From NCBI GenBank assembly GCA_964352785.1, contig CAYGTI010000001.1:186001-250000 (forward strand): 64,000 nucleotides of DNA. The letters are read 5' to 3'. Positions 7,959 to 17,636 of this stretch are shown piece after piece. The notes under the pieces are model-generated. The model made no database searches. It had not been told where the DNA came from and worked only from the letters and a program-made list of their open reading frames with translations. Position numbers and translations under genes: made by a program. Source of the DNA: JACOMS01 sp964352785. GTDB taxonomy: Bacteria > Pseudomonadota > Alphaproteobacteria > Caulobacterales > Maricaulaceae. Every line of letters starts with the position of its first letter. Position 1 is the first letter of the stretch.

Positions 7959-8666
7959 TTTAATCGGTTTTGACTTGGTTTTACGCTCTAACGTTTTGTC
8001 TCGCTTTACGGCTGAGAGTTTTCCGGACATACGAACTGACACATATAAAATCCCCATTGAAAACACGGTCAACATCATCGCCCAAAACAGATGTGGCAGC
8101 CCAATGATTTGCGCAAGCGCCCCGGTATCACTTGTCATAGCCCGACCGCCCGAGACTCCGCCCCGCATGAAAAAGTAATCGATATGCGTCACAGCATTAA
8201 GGCAAATGGAAATAGCGATCATTTGGGCGGCGATTTGGCGAATATGAGGCGGCGCTCGAAACGCTAAGAGGCCTATAATCAGACCCGCAGCCAACACGGT
8301 GATCCGCGTAAACCCATCGCCTGCCCACAAAACACCCGTCAGGATTAAGCCAAATGTTAAAAGCCCCAACGCCAACCGGCTTTGCCGAAACCCGCGTGAC
8401 AGTACGAGTAAGCCTCCCCCAACAAAAGCGGGGGCCAGCAGCCCCGAAAGAATAACAACAACCCGCGCGCCCTGCCCGGAAACCGCCGTATGGGCGGTGC
8501 CGGAAAAATCGGGCGAGACGATCATTTTTAAAAATGAACCGCCCGTCATCAGCGCTCCAAGGCCGTGCCCAAGCTCGTGCACCCACGTGCCTAAAAACGT
8601 AAAAGGAATAGCCAATAGCGGCACCTGCGTGGCCGCCCACATCAAAAAAACAAGTCCCCAGAACAT
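7941..8666 (-). CDS. M50-family membrane metallopeptidase-like protein
   Basis: 241 residues, largely hydrophobic, with about five or six membrane segments. The zinc motif HELGH (His30, Glu31, His34) lies in the first membrane segment, followed by GLGALMTGG, as in M50B-like site-2-protease relatives. A typical downstream second zinc ligand motif (NxxPxxxxDG) is not evident, so substrate and even activity are uncertain. It would cleave within the membrane. The last bases overlap the DUF4175 gene on the other strand; it is separated from gltB by about 120 nt. Confidence 0.78.
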   Translation of the reverse strand: MFWGLVFLMWAATQVPLLAIPFTFLGTWVHELGHGLGALMTGGSFLKMIVSPDFSGTAHTAVSGQGARVVVILSGLLAPAFVGGGLLVLSRGFRQSRLALGLLTFGLILTGVLWAGDGFTRITVLAAGLIIGLLAFRAPPHIRQIAAQMIAISICLNAVTHIDYFFMRGGVSGGRAMTSDTGALAQIIGLPHLFWAMMLTVFSMGILYVSVRMSGKLSAVKRDKTLERKTKSKPIKLKALK

Positions 8667-8784
8667 GTGGGGCGATAATGCTCTCGGCCGTTTTATAAAA
8701 CTCTCCTAAAATGCATGTATCCGCTGACAGCTAAAACCATATATAACCAAGCAAGGACAACTTGCTACGCAGGCTTGGTAACCC

Positions 8785-11700
8785 TTAAGCCGCATCTGCC
8801 AACGGATGCTTCAGGCGCGTGAGCATTTCTTTGGGCACAACTTGCCAGAATTTGCCGCGTTCCAAATCCCATTCCGAAAGCAGTTTGGCCGAGAACGGCG
8901 AGCCTGTTTCGCTTGCGTGGCGCATAATGAGCGCCTTGCATTCCTCTTCCCAATGGGCGGCTTCGAAACGCTGCCAGACAACGCTGTCGGGGTTGACCGC
9001 GTTTTCAAACAAATCGTTTTCATCGTAAACGTAAGCCATGCCGCCGGTCATGCCAGCACCAAAATTATCCCCCACTGCGCCTAGCAATACAACCGCGCCG
9101 CCGGTCATATACTCACAGCCATTGGTGCCGCAGCCTTCGGTGACGGCCATAGCCCCGGAGTTGCGCACAGCAAAACGCTCCCCTGCGCGGCCCGCTGCCA
9201 GCAAAATGCCTTTGGTCGCCCCGTAAAGGCACGTATTGCCGACAATCGCTGAGAGATGCGAATTAATCTGGGCCCGGCCCTGAGGCGAAACAATGATCTC
9301 GGCGCCTGACAGACCTTTGCCCACATAATCATTGGCGTCGCCGTCAATAATCAGACGAAGCCCTGTCATGCCAAACGCTCCCAAGGACTGCCCCGCCGAG
9401 CCGCGAAGACGTACCGTCAGATGACCATCCGGTAAACCTTCAGCCCCGAAGGCCTTATAAATATGCGAGCTCGTACGCGTCCCCACAGCCCGGTGCGTAT
9501 TTTCCACAGAATATGTGAGCTGAATTTTCTCGCGCCGCTCGAAGAGCTGCTTGGCATCCGCAATGATAGAGATATCAAGCGTATCAGGCACCTCAACGCG
9601 CTCATTTCGTGTATCCAGCACAGGCCGATTATCAACTCGCGCTAAAACAGGATTTAAATCGAGATCATCCAGATGCTCGGCCCCGCGCGAGACCTGGGTT
9701 AATAGATCTGTGCGCCCAATCACGTCTTCAAGACTTTGCAAACCGAGACCGGCAAGAATTTCGCGTACATCTTCGGCAATGAATGTCATCAGGCTGATAA
9801 CCTTTTCGGGCGTTCCTGTGAATTTTTCACGCAGGCGCGGATCTTGGACACAAACGCCAACCGGGCAGGTATTAGAATGGCACTGGCGCACCATAATGCA
9901 CCCCATCGCCACCAATGACAGTGTTCCAATGCCGTATTCTTCTGCGCCGAGCATCGCCGCAATAACAATATCGCGGCCCGTTTTCAGCCCGCCATCTGTG
10001 CGCAGCGTAATCTTATCGCGTAAATTATTGAGCGTTAAAATCTGATGCGCCTCGGATAGGCCCAACTCCCACGGCATCCCGGCATATTTCAGCGACGTAT
10101 TGGGCGATGCGCCGGTACCGCCATTGTGGCCCGCAATTAAAATTATATCCGCTTTGGCTTTGGCAACGCCCGCCGCAATCGTCCCAACACCGGATGAGGC
10201 GACAAGTTTGACCGCAACGCGGGCAATGGGATTGATTTGTTTAAGATCGTAAATGAGCTGCGCCAAATCCTCAATGGAGTAAATATCGTGGTGCGGAGGC
10301 GGCGAAATAAGCGTCACGCCGGGCGTAGCATTACGAAACTTGGCAATCATTTCCGTGACCTTAAAGCCCGGAAGCTGCCCGCCCTCCCCGGGCTTGGCCC
10401 CTTGCGCCACTTTAATTTCAATCTCCCGGCACTGGTTGAGATACTCAGCGGTAACACCGAAACGCCCGGAGGCGATTTGTTTCACAGCAGAATTGGGGTT
10501 ATCCCCATTAGGCAGTGGCACATAACGTGCCCGGTCTTCACCGCCCTCGCCTGAGACAGACTTTGCACCAATCCGATTCATCGCGATATTGAGCGTCCCG
10601 TGCGCTTCAGGTGATAGGGCCCCCAGCGACATGCCCGGCGTGCAGAATCTGCGCCGGATTTCATTTACGCTTTGCACATGGCGCAGCGGAATAGGCTTTC
10701 TGTCATCGACAATGTCCAGCAAATCGCGGATTTGGATCGGCGCGGCCTCATTTACGACATCGGCATATTTTTTATAAAGCTCATAATCTTCCCGGCTGAC
10801 CGCTTCCTGCAACATATGGATCATTTCAGCTTTGTAGGCATGGCGTTCTGCTTTGGCCCGAACGCGGTAAAGTCCGCCGACAGGCAAGGTCACCACGCCG
10901 CTATCATAAGCGCGCTCATGGATTTCGAGAATTTTTGTCTCAAGTCCAGCAAGGCCAATGCCTGAAATCCGGCTGGTCATACCCGGAAAATGCTCCGCCA
11001 CTAAAGACCGCGATAAACCTAGCGCTTCGAAATTATTCCCCCCGCGGTAGGACGAAATAACCGAGATACCCATTTTTGAAATGATCTTGAGAAGTCCGCC
11101 TTCAATTGCTTTCTTAAACTGAGTAACCGCTTCGTCTGCGCTCATGTCTAGCAGACCTCTATTGACTCGGTCAATCAAGGCGTCTTGGGCCATGTAAGCA
11201 TTCACAGCGGTTGCGCCAGCGCCAATCAGGACTGCAAAATAATGCGTGTCCATACACTCCGCAGAGCGCACAACAATCGAACAAGATGACCGCAGTCCTT
11301 TGGAGACCAAATAAGTGTGAACGCCACCGACACATAAAATAATCGGAGCAGCGGCCCGGCCCGGCCCGGTGTTTTTATCGGATAGAATAATATTTTCGCA
11401 CTGTTGCTTATGAACGGCCTCATAGGCTTCGGCTTTGATCCGTTTCAACGCGGCCCGGAGCGCGGCGCCCGGAACAGTGCCCATTTTGGGCACTTCAAAC
11501 GTGCAATCAATGACGCGGCTTTTCGTGCCTTGCATCTTAGCAAAGCGCTCATACATGCCCGACGTCATGACCGGGCTCTCGAGAACCAACATCTCCTTGG
11601 TTTGAACTTCCCCGTCCGCCAGAATATTACGCAGGTTTCTGAACCGCGTCTTAAGGCCCATCACGCGGGTTTCGCGCAGCGGATCAATTGGAGGGTTCGT

Positions 11701-13308
11701 CACTTGGGAGAAGTTTTGACGGAAAAAATGCGACAGGGGCCGGTAAATATCGGATAAAACCGCAAGGGGCGTATCGTCCCCCATAGAGCCAATAGATTCT
11801 TTACCCGTCTCCGCCATGGGCGAGAGAATTAATTCCATATCTTCGAGTGTTTGCCCGCAGGACATTTGCCGGCGCAGTAAATCTTCGCCCGATAAAGACG
11901 GCGCGGGTTCGGGGCCCTCAAGGACTTCATCAAGGTTGACAACTTTTTCCAGCCACGCCGCATAGGGTTTATTTTTAGACAGCAAATCAAGAATTTCAGA
12001 CGAGTGATAAAAACGCCCTTCGTCCAAATCAACCGCGATCTGGCGGCCCGGCTTGATTGAGCCTTTTTTGATAATCATAGATTCGTCGAGAGGGCACATG
12101 CCGGTTTCGGATCCAACAGCGAGGATATCATCACTGGTAATGGCATAGCGCAGCGGGCGAAGGCCGTTTCGGTCAAGCCCGGCCATACACCAGCGTCCAT
12201 CGTAGGCCGCCAAAGCGGCGGGCCCGTCCCAAGGCTCCATCACGCCGTTGCAATACTCGTATAAATGCCGCCAATTATCCGGCATCAAATCGCCCCGTTT
12301 GGAATAGGCTTCGGGTACTAAAAGCGTTTTAGCCATAGGGGCGGATCGTCCAGCGCGGACAAGAAGTTCAAACACACTATCAAGCGCCGCAGAGTCAGAG
12401 CTACCTTTTTGAATGACAGGTTTGACATCGGATGCACGCTCGCCAAAGGCGCTGCTGGCCATTTTTATTTCATGGCTCTTCATAAAATTAATGTTGGCTT
12501 TGACAGTATTGATCTCGCCGTTATGGGCGATCATTCGAAAGGGTTGCGCCAGCCACCACTGCGGGAATGTATTGGTCGAATAGCGCTGATGATAAATGGC
12601 GGCGCGCGAAATGAAGCGCTCATCCTTAAGGTCCGGATAGAACACATCAATGTCTTCGGCCAGAAACATACCCTTGTAGATAATTGTTTGAACTGACAGC
12701 GAGCACACATAAAAGCTTGGAATAGCGGCAGCGACGACGCGCTTTTCAATGCGGCGGCGGATAATGTAAAGTTCACGCTCGAGCTTGTTGCCTTTGCGGC
12801 CCTTAGGGTCACGGAACATGACCTGTTCGATTGAGGGGCGTGTGGCTTGGGCTTTTTGCCCGATCACGTCCAAATTTATCGGAACCTGCCGCCAGCCATA
12901 AATATAAAACCCTTCACGCAGCAGCTCAGACTCGACGATCGTGCGTGCCTCCTCCTGCGCGGCGAAATCTGTTCGCGGCAGGAAGATCATTCCAACAGCG
13001 ATTTTTGCATTGCCGGATTTATGTCCTGTGCGCTCAACCTGCTCGCGGAAAAACTCCTGCGGAATATCCATCCGGATACCCGCCCCGTCGCCTGTCTTGC
13101 CGTCGGCGTCAACAGCGCCGCGATGCCAGACATTTTTCAATGCTTGTATCGACATAGCCACGACATCCCGACGGGGCGTGCCATTAATGCTGGCAACAAG
13201 GCCCACGCCGCAGGATGAGTGCTCATGCGCCGGATCATAAGCGCCCGCCTCGATCAACGCATCGCGCTTTGCAGTATAATCGGAGAGCCAGTCTTTTTGA
13301 TCAGTCAT
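8785..13308 (-). CDS. gltB: Glutamate synthase [NADPH] large subunit
   Basis: 1507 residues, full length. A short propeptide precedes the amidotransferase nucleophile Cys33 (SSCGVGLV). The order is glutaminase domain (33 to about 430), central domain, FMN/synthase domain with GEGGQLPGFKV near 971, the 3Fe-4S cysteines of CHSNTCPVGVC near 1140-1151, and the C-terminal GXGXG beta-helix domain. With GltD it makes two glutamates from glutamine and 2-oxoglutarate using NADPH. It is the last gene of a gltD-GFA-gltB operon, starting 4 nt after the GFA stop. Confidence 0.97.
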   Translation of the reverse strand: MTDQKDWLSDYTAKRDALIEAGAYDPAHEHSSCGVGLVASINGTPRRDVVAMSIQALKNVWHRGAVDADGKTGDGAGIRMDIPQEFFREQVERTGHKSGNAKIAVGMIFLPRTDFAAQEEARTIVESELLREGFYIYGWRQVPINLDVIGQKAQATRPSIEQVMFRDPKGRKGNKLERELYIIRRRIEKRVVAAAIPSFYVCSLSVQTIIYKGMFLAEDIDVFYPDLKDERFISRAAIYHQRYSTNTFPQWWLAQPFRMIAHNGEINTVKANINFMKSHEIKMASSAFGERASDVKPVIQKGSSDSAALDSVFELLVRAGRSAPMAKTLLVPEAYSKRGDLMPDNWRHLYEYCNGVMEPWDGPAALAAYDGRWCMAGLDRNGLRPLRYAITSDDILAVGSETGMCPLDESMIIKKGSIKPGRQIAVDLDEGRFYHSSEILDLLSKNKPYAAWLEKVVNLDEVLEGPEPAPSLSGEDLLRRQMSCGQTLEDMELILSPMAETGKESIGSMGDDTPLAVLSDIYRPLSHFFRQNFSQVTNPPIDPLRETRVMGLKTRFRNLRNILADGEVQTKEMLVLESPVMTSGMYERFAKMQGTKSRVIDCTFEVPKMGTVPGAALRAALKRIKAEAYEAVHKQQCENIILSDKNTGPGRAAAPIILCVGGVHTYLVSKGLRSSCSIVVRSAECMDTHYFAVLIGAGATAVNAYMAQDALIDRVNRGLLDMSADEAVTQFKKAIEGGLLKIISKMGISVISSYRGGNNFEALGLSRSLVAEHFPGMTSRISGIGLAGLETKILEIHERAYDSGVVTLPVGGLYRVRAKAERHAYKAEMIHMLQEAVSREDYELYKKYADVVNEAAPIQIRDLLDIVDDRKPIPLRHVQSVNEIRRRFCTPGMSLGALSPEAHGTLNIAMNRIGAKSVSGEGGEDRARYVPLPNGDNPNSAVKQIASGRFGVTAEYLNQCREIEIKVAQGAKPGEGGQLPGFKVTEMIAKFRNATPGVTLISPPPHHDIYSIEDLAQLIYDLKQINPIARVAVKLVASSGVGTIAAGVAKAKADIILIAGHNGGTGASPNTSLKYAGMPWELGLSEAHQILTLNNLRDKITLRTDGGLKTGRDIVIAAMLGAEEYGIGTLSLVAMGCIMVRQCHSNTCPVGVCVQDPRLREKFTGTPEKVISLMTFIAEDVREILAGLGLQSLEDVIGRTDLLTQVSRGAEHLDDLDLNPVLARVDNRPVLDTRNERVEVPDTLDISIIADAKQLFERREKIQLTYSVENTHRAVGTRTSSHIYKAFGAEGLPDGHLTVRLRGSAGQSLGAFGMTGLRLIIDGDANDYVGKGLSGAEIIVSPQGRAQINSHLSAIVGNTCLYGATKGILLAAGRAGERFAVRNSGAMAVTEGCGTNGCEYMTGGAVVLLGAVGDNFGAGMTGGMAYVYDENDLFENAVNPDSVVWQRFEAAHWEEECKALIMRHASETGSPFSAKLLSEWDLERGKFWQVVPKEMLTRLKHPLADAA

Positions 13309-13312
13309 TATT

Positions 13313-13729
13313 TTATCCTACAGTAAAAGCCGCGAAGGCTTCTACGCCCGTTAAGCGAGGGTGATCTCCAGAGAGGTCATAATAATCCGGTTTTTTATCA
13401 ATGAAAATTTCTTTACCAAGGCTTAGGCCTCCCGGCAGGTCGAGTGCGCCTGCCGCAATACTCCAAAATTCAGGGTCTTCTTTCAGGCAATAAAACAGGC
13501 TCGTCCCGCATATTTTGCAAAACCCGCGTTTTGCCCACTCGGAACTATCATACCATACTAATGCGTCTGCTTTTATGAGTTTAATTCCATTGCGAAAATC
13601 AGCTCCAATAAAAGGCCCGCCATTCCAGCGGCGACACGTTGTACAATGACAAGCGTCAATATGACCCGGAAGAGAGGTTTCAAATGTGACACCTCCGCAA
13701 AGGCAGTGCCCTTTAATTGTTTCACTCAT
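13313..13729 (-). CDS. GFA/CENP-V domain zinc protein
   Basis: 138 residues. Zinc-binding cysteines appear in the family order: GHCLCGGVTFE at the N terminus, ACHCTTCRRW, and CKICGTSLFY. The fold is that of glutathione-dependent formaldehyde-activating enzyme (GFA) homologues; most are of unknown substrate. The gene sits between gltD and gltB: its ATG overlaps the gltD stop (ATGA) and its stop is 4 nt before gltB, so the three are surely cotranscribed. Its role there is not known to me. Confidence 0.88.
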   Translation of the reverse strand: MSETIKGHCLCGGVTFETSLPGHIDACHCTTCRRWNGGPFIGADFRNGIKLIKADALVWYDSSEWAKRGFCKICGTSLFYCLKEDPEFWSIAAGALDLPGGLSLGKEIFIDKKPDYYDLSGDHPRLTGVEAFAAFTVG

Positions 13730-15153
13730 TCTGCCGCCTCTAGCACTTGCGCCTGTTCCAGACCGCGCAGATATTTATGCATATGATCCGCCGCGTCGCG
13801 GCCCTCGCGTATGGCCCAGACCACAAGGCTCGCGCCGCGTGCAATGTCGCCCGCCGCATAAACGCCCGGCAGATTGGTTTCAAATGTGACCGGATTGACT
13901 TTAATCGTACCCCAGCGCGTGACAGCGATTTGATCGCTCATATTACGCATATCTTCAGGCAAGAAGCCGAGCGCCTTGATCACGAGGTCAGCTTTCAAAT
14001 CAAACTCTGCGCCGTCTATGGGCTCTGGGCTATCGCGTCCTGATTTATCTTTTGCGCCCAAACGCATCTTATCGGCGCGTACCCAGCTTGCCTTGCCGCC
14101 CTCATCGTGAATAGCTTTAGGCGCAGCGAGCCATTCAAAGACAACGCCTTCTTCTTGGGCGTTGGCCGTCTCGCGGGCAGAGCCCGGCATGTTGACGTGG
14201 TCACGGCGGTAAAGGCAGGTCACAGATGTTGCACCTTGGCGTACCGCTGTGCGCACGCAGTCCATCGCCGTGTCCCCGCCGCCAATGACAACAACGTTTT
14301 TCCCTTTAGCGGTTTCGCCTGTTACCTCATCGCCTAACCCGCGCCGGTTACTATCGATTAGGAACGGGAGCGCTGCTGTAACGCCCTGCGCTCCCGCGCC
14401 GGGGCATTGCAAATCCCGGGCGGCGTAAACACCCGTTGCAATAAGGACGGATTGATGTTTTTCGCGCAGTTTATCAAAACTAATATCAGTGCCCACATCG
14501 CAATTTAAAACAAACTCGATACCACCCTCAATCAAGCGCTGGGTGCGACGCGACACGATGTCTTTTTCAAGCTTGAAATTTGGAATGCCGTAAATCAGCA
14601 ATCCGCCAGCTCGGTCGTGGCGATCATAGACGGTGACTTGCCAACCCTTTTTGCGAAGCTCTTCCGCCGCAGCAAGCCCAGCAGGACCAGCCCCGATAAT
14701 ACCGACAGACAGCGATAACTCGCGGGTCGGCGCAATCGGCTCAACCCAACCTTCTTTCCAAGCGGTATCAGTCAGGTACCGCTCGACAGAGCCAATGGTG
14801 ACCGTGCCGTGCCCGGATTGTTCAATGACGCAAGAGCCTTCACACAGGCGGTCTTGCGGACAGATGCGCCCGCAAATTTCCGGCATAGAATTCGTCGCGG
14901 CAGAAACCCGGTAAGCCTCTTCGGTACGGCCTTCGGCGGTCAGTTTTAGCCAATCCGGAATATTATTTTGAAGCGGACAATGGTTTTGGCAAAACGGGAC
15001 GCCGCATTGCGAACAACGCGAAGCCTGTTCTTCGGCTTTGAGCGATATGTAGTCGCCGTAAATTTCGACAAAATCATCGCGGCGCTCTGCTGCGTCGCGC
15101 TTTTTAGGCATTTCGCGCTCAGTCTCGACAAATTGTAGCATGCGGTTGGGCAT
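13726..15153 (-). CDS. gltD: Glutamate synthase [NADPH] small subunit
   Basis: 475 residues from the ATG at 15153, chosen because GGAG lies about 8 nt upstream and the protein then begins MPNRMLQFVETERE as in homologues; the frame stays open to an ATG at 15255. N-terminal iron-sulfur cysteines (CSQCGVPFCQNHCP and CGRICPQDRLCEGSC) are followed by an FAD site (IGAGPAGLAAAEEL) and an NADPH site (VIGGGDTAMDCVRTA). It passes electrons from NADPH to GltB. First gene of the operon; a perfect TATAAT on this strand at 15279-15284 is a possible -10. Confidence 0.96.
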   Translation of the reverse strand: MPNRMLQFVETEREMPKKRDAAERRDDFVEIYGDYISLKAEEQASRCSQCGVPFCQNHCPLQNNIPDWLKLTAEGRTEEAYRVSAATNSMPEICGRICPQDRLCEGSCVIEQSGHGTVTIGSVERYLTDTAWKEGWVEPIAPTRELSLSVGIIGAGPAGLAAAEELRKKGWQVTVYDRHDRAGGLLIYGIPNFKLEKDIVSRRTQRLIEGGIEFVLNCDVGTDISFDKLREKHQSVLIATGVYAARDLQCPGAGAQGVTAALPFLIDSNRRGLGDEVTGETAKGKNVVVIGGGDTAMDCVRTAVRQGATSVTCLYRRDHVNMPGSARETANAQEEGVVFEWLAAPKAIHDEGGKASWVRADKMRLGAKDKSGRDSPEPIDGAEFDLKADLVIKALGFLPEDMRNMSDQIAVTRWGTIKVNPVTFETNLPGVYAAGDIARGASLVVWAIREGRDAADHMHKYLRGLEQAQVLEAAE

Positions 15154-15666
15154 GATCGCGCTCCAGAATTTCATGATTACGAGGCGAAACCAAGCTTCGC
15201 TCTGACTCATTCGTTTATACTCAAGACGAAATGCAGCGTCAAAAGGTGCATTCATGCCTAAATATCGCCTAAAATGGTATTATATTCTAACTTATAGCAG
15301 TTTTGTTGAGCTTGCCTTGGTCAATATGACGATCAAACCCTATATTTGTTGCGTAAACTCATATGCTTACAGGTTTATACCTGCGACAACTTGTCTTATA
15401 CATATGATAATGAACTTTTATATTCTGGAATTATTACTCTTACATATTGTTTTTACTATGTTATTTTTATATTTTCATTTTCACATAAGGTGCGACAATT
15501 TGACATTTTCGTACTCAAATTATCACAATTTTACCAAAATTACACTTGTATTCGGTGATTTCCTCTCAAATCCAATGCGGCAGAAGCTCCAAAATCAAGT
15601 TCTGAAACTGCATAAATTAAACCCAATACTAACGCTCTGGTAAGGCATACCGCCTAGGCCAATCAT
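15154..15666. other. AT-rich intergenic region between gltD and uppP
   Basis: About 510 nt, clearly richer in A and T than its surroundings. On the minus strand TATAAT at 15279-15284 could drive gltD. On the plus strand TTGACA at 15500-15505 is a good -35 for uppP but has only a weak -10 behind it. A 129-codon open frame on the plus strand (15254-15643) has the composition of untranslated AT-rich DNA and is not accepted as a gene. Confidence 0.4.
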
Positions 15667-16470
15667 ATGTCTATCTATCACCTTGTCCTTCTCGCTATTA
15701 TTCAAGGCCTGACGGAGTTCCTGCCCATATCCAGCTCAGCGCACTTAATTTTGCCCAGCAAAGTCTTGGGCTGGCCGGATCAAGGCCCTCTGATTGACGT
15801 AATGGCGCATTTTGGAACTTTGTTCGCGGTGATGCTCTATTTTCGTAAAGACGTCGCCGGGATATTATCAGGTCTGGTCGATCTTGTGCGCCGCAAGCTC
15901 AATGCCAATTCCGCCTTAGCGCTCAATTTGATCCTCGCGAGCCCGCCGGCCTTGCTTCTCGGCATGGTTTTGCATTTTGGCGGCCTTGACGAAGTACTGC
16001 GCTCGCCTCTAATTATTGCAATTACGACGATCGTATTTGGCGTTCTTTTGTGGGTCTCCGACATTGTTGGCAAGCGCGAGAAAACAACCGAAGACCTTAC
16101 ATGGCGCGGCGCAGTCTTTTTAGGTTTCGCGCAGTCTATAGCTCTAATTCCCGGCACGTCGCGCTCTGGCATTACCATGACAGCCGCGCGGTTCATGGGT
16201 ATGACACGCGTCGAATCAGCCCGTTTTTCCATGCTCATGAGTTTACCTATTATTGGTGCAGGTGGTCTTTTTTCGATCATAAAGCTCTCCGCAAGTGAAA
16301 GCAGCAGCATTAATTTGACCAATGGCCTGATTGTGGCCGGGCTTTCCTTCGTCGCGGCCTATGGGGCGATTGCACTCTTCATGAAACTGGTGAGCCGCAT
16401 TGGTATGTTTCCCTTCATGGTATACCGGCTCTTGCTTGGCGGCGCGCTATTGGTATGGTTACTTCAATAA
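15667..16470 (+). CDS. uppP: Undecaprenyl-diphosphate phosphatase
   Basis: 267 residues with about eight membrane segments. Both active-site motifs are present: GLTEFLPISSSAH near the N terminus and PGTSRSGITMTAARFMG in the second half. The enzyme converts undecaprenyl pyrophosphate to the monophosphate on the outer face of the inner membrane, recycling the lipid carrier for peptidoglycan and surface polysaccharide. The serine hydrolase gene starts 15 nt downstream on the same strand, so the two are likely cotranscribed. Confidence 0.96.
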   Translation: MSIYHLVLLAIIQGLTEFLPISSSAHLILPSKVLGWPDQGPLIDVMAHFGTLFAVMLYFRKDVAGILSGLVDLVRRKLNANSALALNLILASPPALLLGMVLHFGGLDEVLRSPLIIAITTIVFGVLLWVSDIVGKREKTTEDLTWRGAVFLGFAQSIALIPGTSRSGITMTAARFMGMTRVESARFSMLMSLPIIGAGGLFSIIKLSASESSSINLTNGLIVAGLSFVAAYGAIALFMKLVSRIGMFPFMVYRLLLGGALLVWLLQ

Positions 16471-16485
16471 TTTGGAGGCGCGACT

Positions 16486-17610
16486 TTGCGATTTTTATTC
16501 GCTTTTCTTTTTCTATGTCTGACGGCCACCGCCCACGCAAACCCCATCGACACGCAGGAAGTTGACCGCCGCATACAAAAACTCATGCAGCGCCCCGATA
16601 TGGTTGGCCTGTCCATCGCTGTTGTCGAAAACGGAAATCTGACATTCACCAAAGGCTACGGCGAGGTCGTCAAAGGCTCTCGCGAGGCCGTTACACCCGA
16701 TACGGTATTCCGCTGGGCCTCTGTCTCCAAAGGCGTTGCCGCCGCAACCATTCTTAATCTTGCCGAGGACGGACATTTCGGTTTGGGCTCTCCGGTCGGA
16801 GCCCACGCCCCCTCTTTGCAGCTCGCGCCCTCACGTCATGTCGTCACGGTCGAAGATATTTTAACCCATAGAACCGGACTGGTGCGCAATGCCTATGATC
16901 AACGGATCGAAGACGGGCAGCACCCGAAGAACGTCCGTTCAGCCTTGAAATATCTGCGCCGCGTGTGCGAGCCGGGCGAGTGTCATACCTATCAAAATGT
17001 TGCGTTTGATGCCGCTGCGGAAATGGTGGAAACGGTGACGGGCATGCCCTACAAAGCCGTCGTCGCTGAACACATATTCAAACCCCTTGGCATGAACAGC
17101 GCGAGCCTAACCCTCGAAGGCCTAGTCCGTTCCAAAAGCTGGGCGCGCCCGCACAATAGCCAGGGGCAGACTATACCGCGTATCAAAGGCGGATATTACC
17201 GTATTCCGGCCGCTGCGGGCGTCAATTCGTCTATCATAGATATGTCACTGTGGATGCAGGCACAAATGCCCGCTAGTCACAATCATTTGCCCCGCCAAAT
17301 CCAAAATGCCTTACAAGTCCCCAGGGTGAATACGCCACGCGAGAGCCGCATTCTGCGCCGGAACTTTCATGCACTGCGCAATGCCCAATATGGTTTGGGT
17401 TGGCGAATTTATGATTATGAAGGACACCGCGTCATTGGACACCGGGGGGCTGTGGATGGATATCGCGCGCTAATGTTGTTTGACCCGGTTAAGCAAACCG
17501 GTGTTGCGATTATGTGGAACAGCCCCAGCGCGCACCCTATCGGATTGCAGCTTGAGATTATGGATCAACTTTATGGGCGGCCAAGACGCGATTGGATGCG
17601 TCTTGGCTAA
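16486..17610 (+). CDS. Secreted serine hydrolase of the class C beta-lactamase fold
   Basis: 374 residues from a TTG at 16486 with GGAGG 5 nt before it. A signal peptide (FLFAFLFLCLTATAHA) precedes the catalytic domain. Active-site motifs are S-V-S-K (Ser79 to Lys82), Y-Q-N (169-171) and a C-terminal HRGAVDG in the place of K-T-G. The family includes beta-lactamases, D-aminopeptidases and esterases; substrate cannot be told. Linkage to uppP and periplasmic location make a cell-wall peptide substrate plausible, which is inference. Confidence 0.87.
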   Translation: MRFLFAFLFLCLTATAHANPIDTQEVDRRIQKLMQRPDMVGLSIAVVENGNLTFTKGYGEVVKGSREAVTPDTVFRWASVSKGVAAATILNLAEDGHFGLGSPVGAHAPSLQLAPSRHVVTVEDILTHRTGLVRNAYDQRIEDGQHPKNVRSALKYLRRVCEPGECHTYQNVAFDAAAEMVETVTGMPYKAVVAEHIFKPLGMNSASLTLEGLVRSKSWARPHNSQGQTIPRIKGGYYRIPAAAGVNSSIIDMSLWMQAQMPASHNHLPRQIQNALQVPRVNTPRESRILRRNFHALRNAQYGLGWRIYDYEGHRVIGHRGAVDGYRALMLFDPVKQTGVAIMWNSPSAHPIGLQLEIMDQLYGRPRRDWMRLG

Positions 17611-17636
17611 GAAGAAACAACCGTGTTTAGGGCGGT

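Noticed and set aside
15254..15643. 129-codon plus-strand open frame upstream of uppP
   Set aside because: Its composition (many Tyr, Phe, Ile, Asn and Cys) is that of AT-rich noncoding DNA; it has no ribosome binding site or motif, and it overlaps the gltD promoter region.
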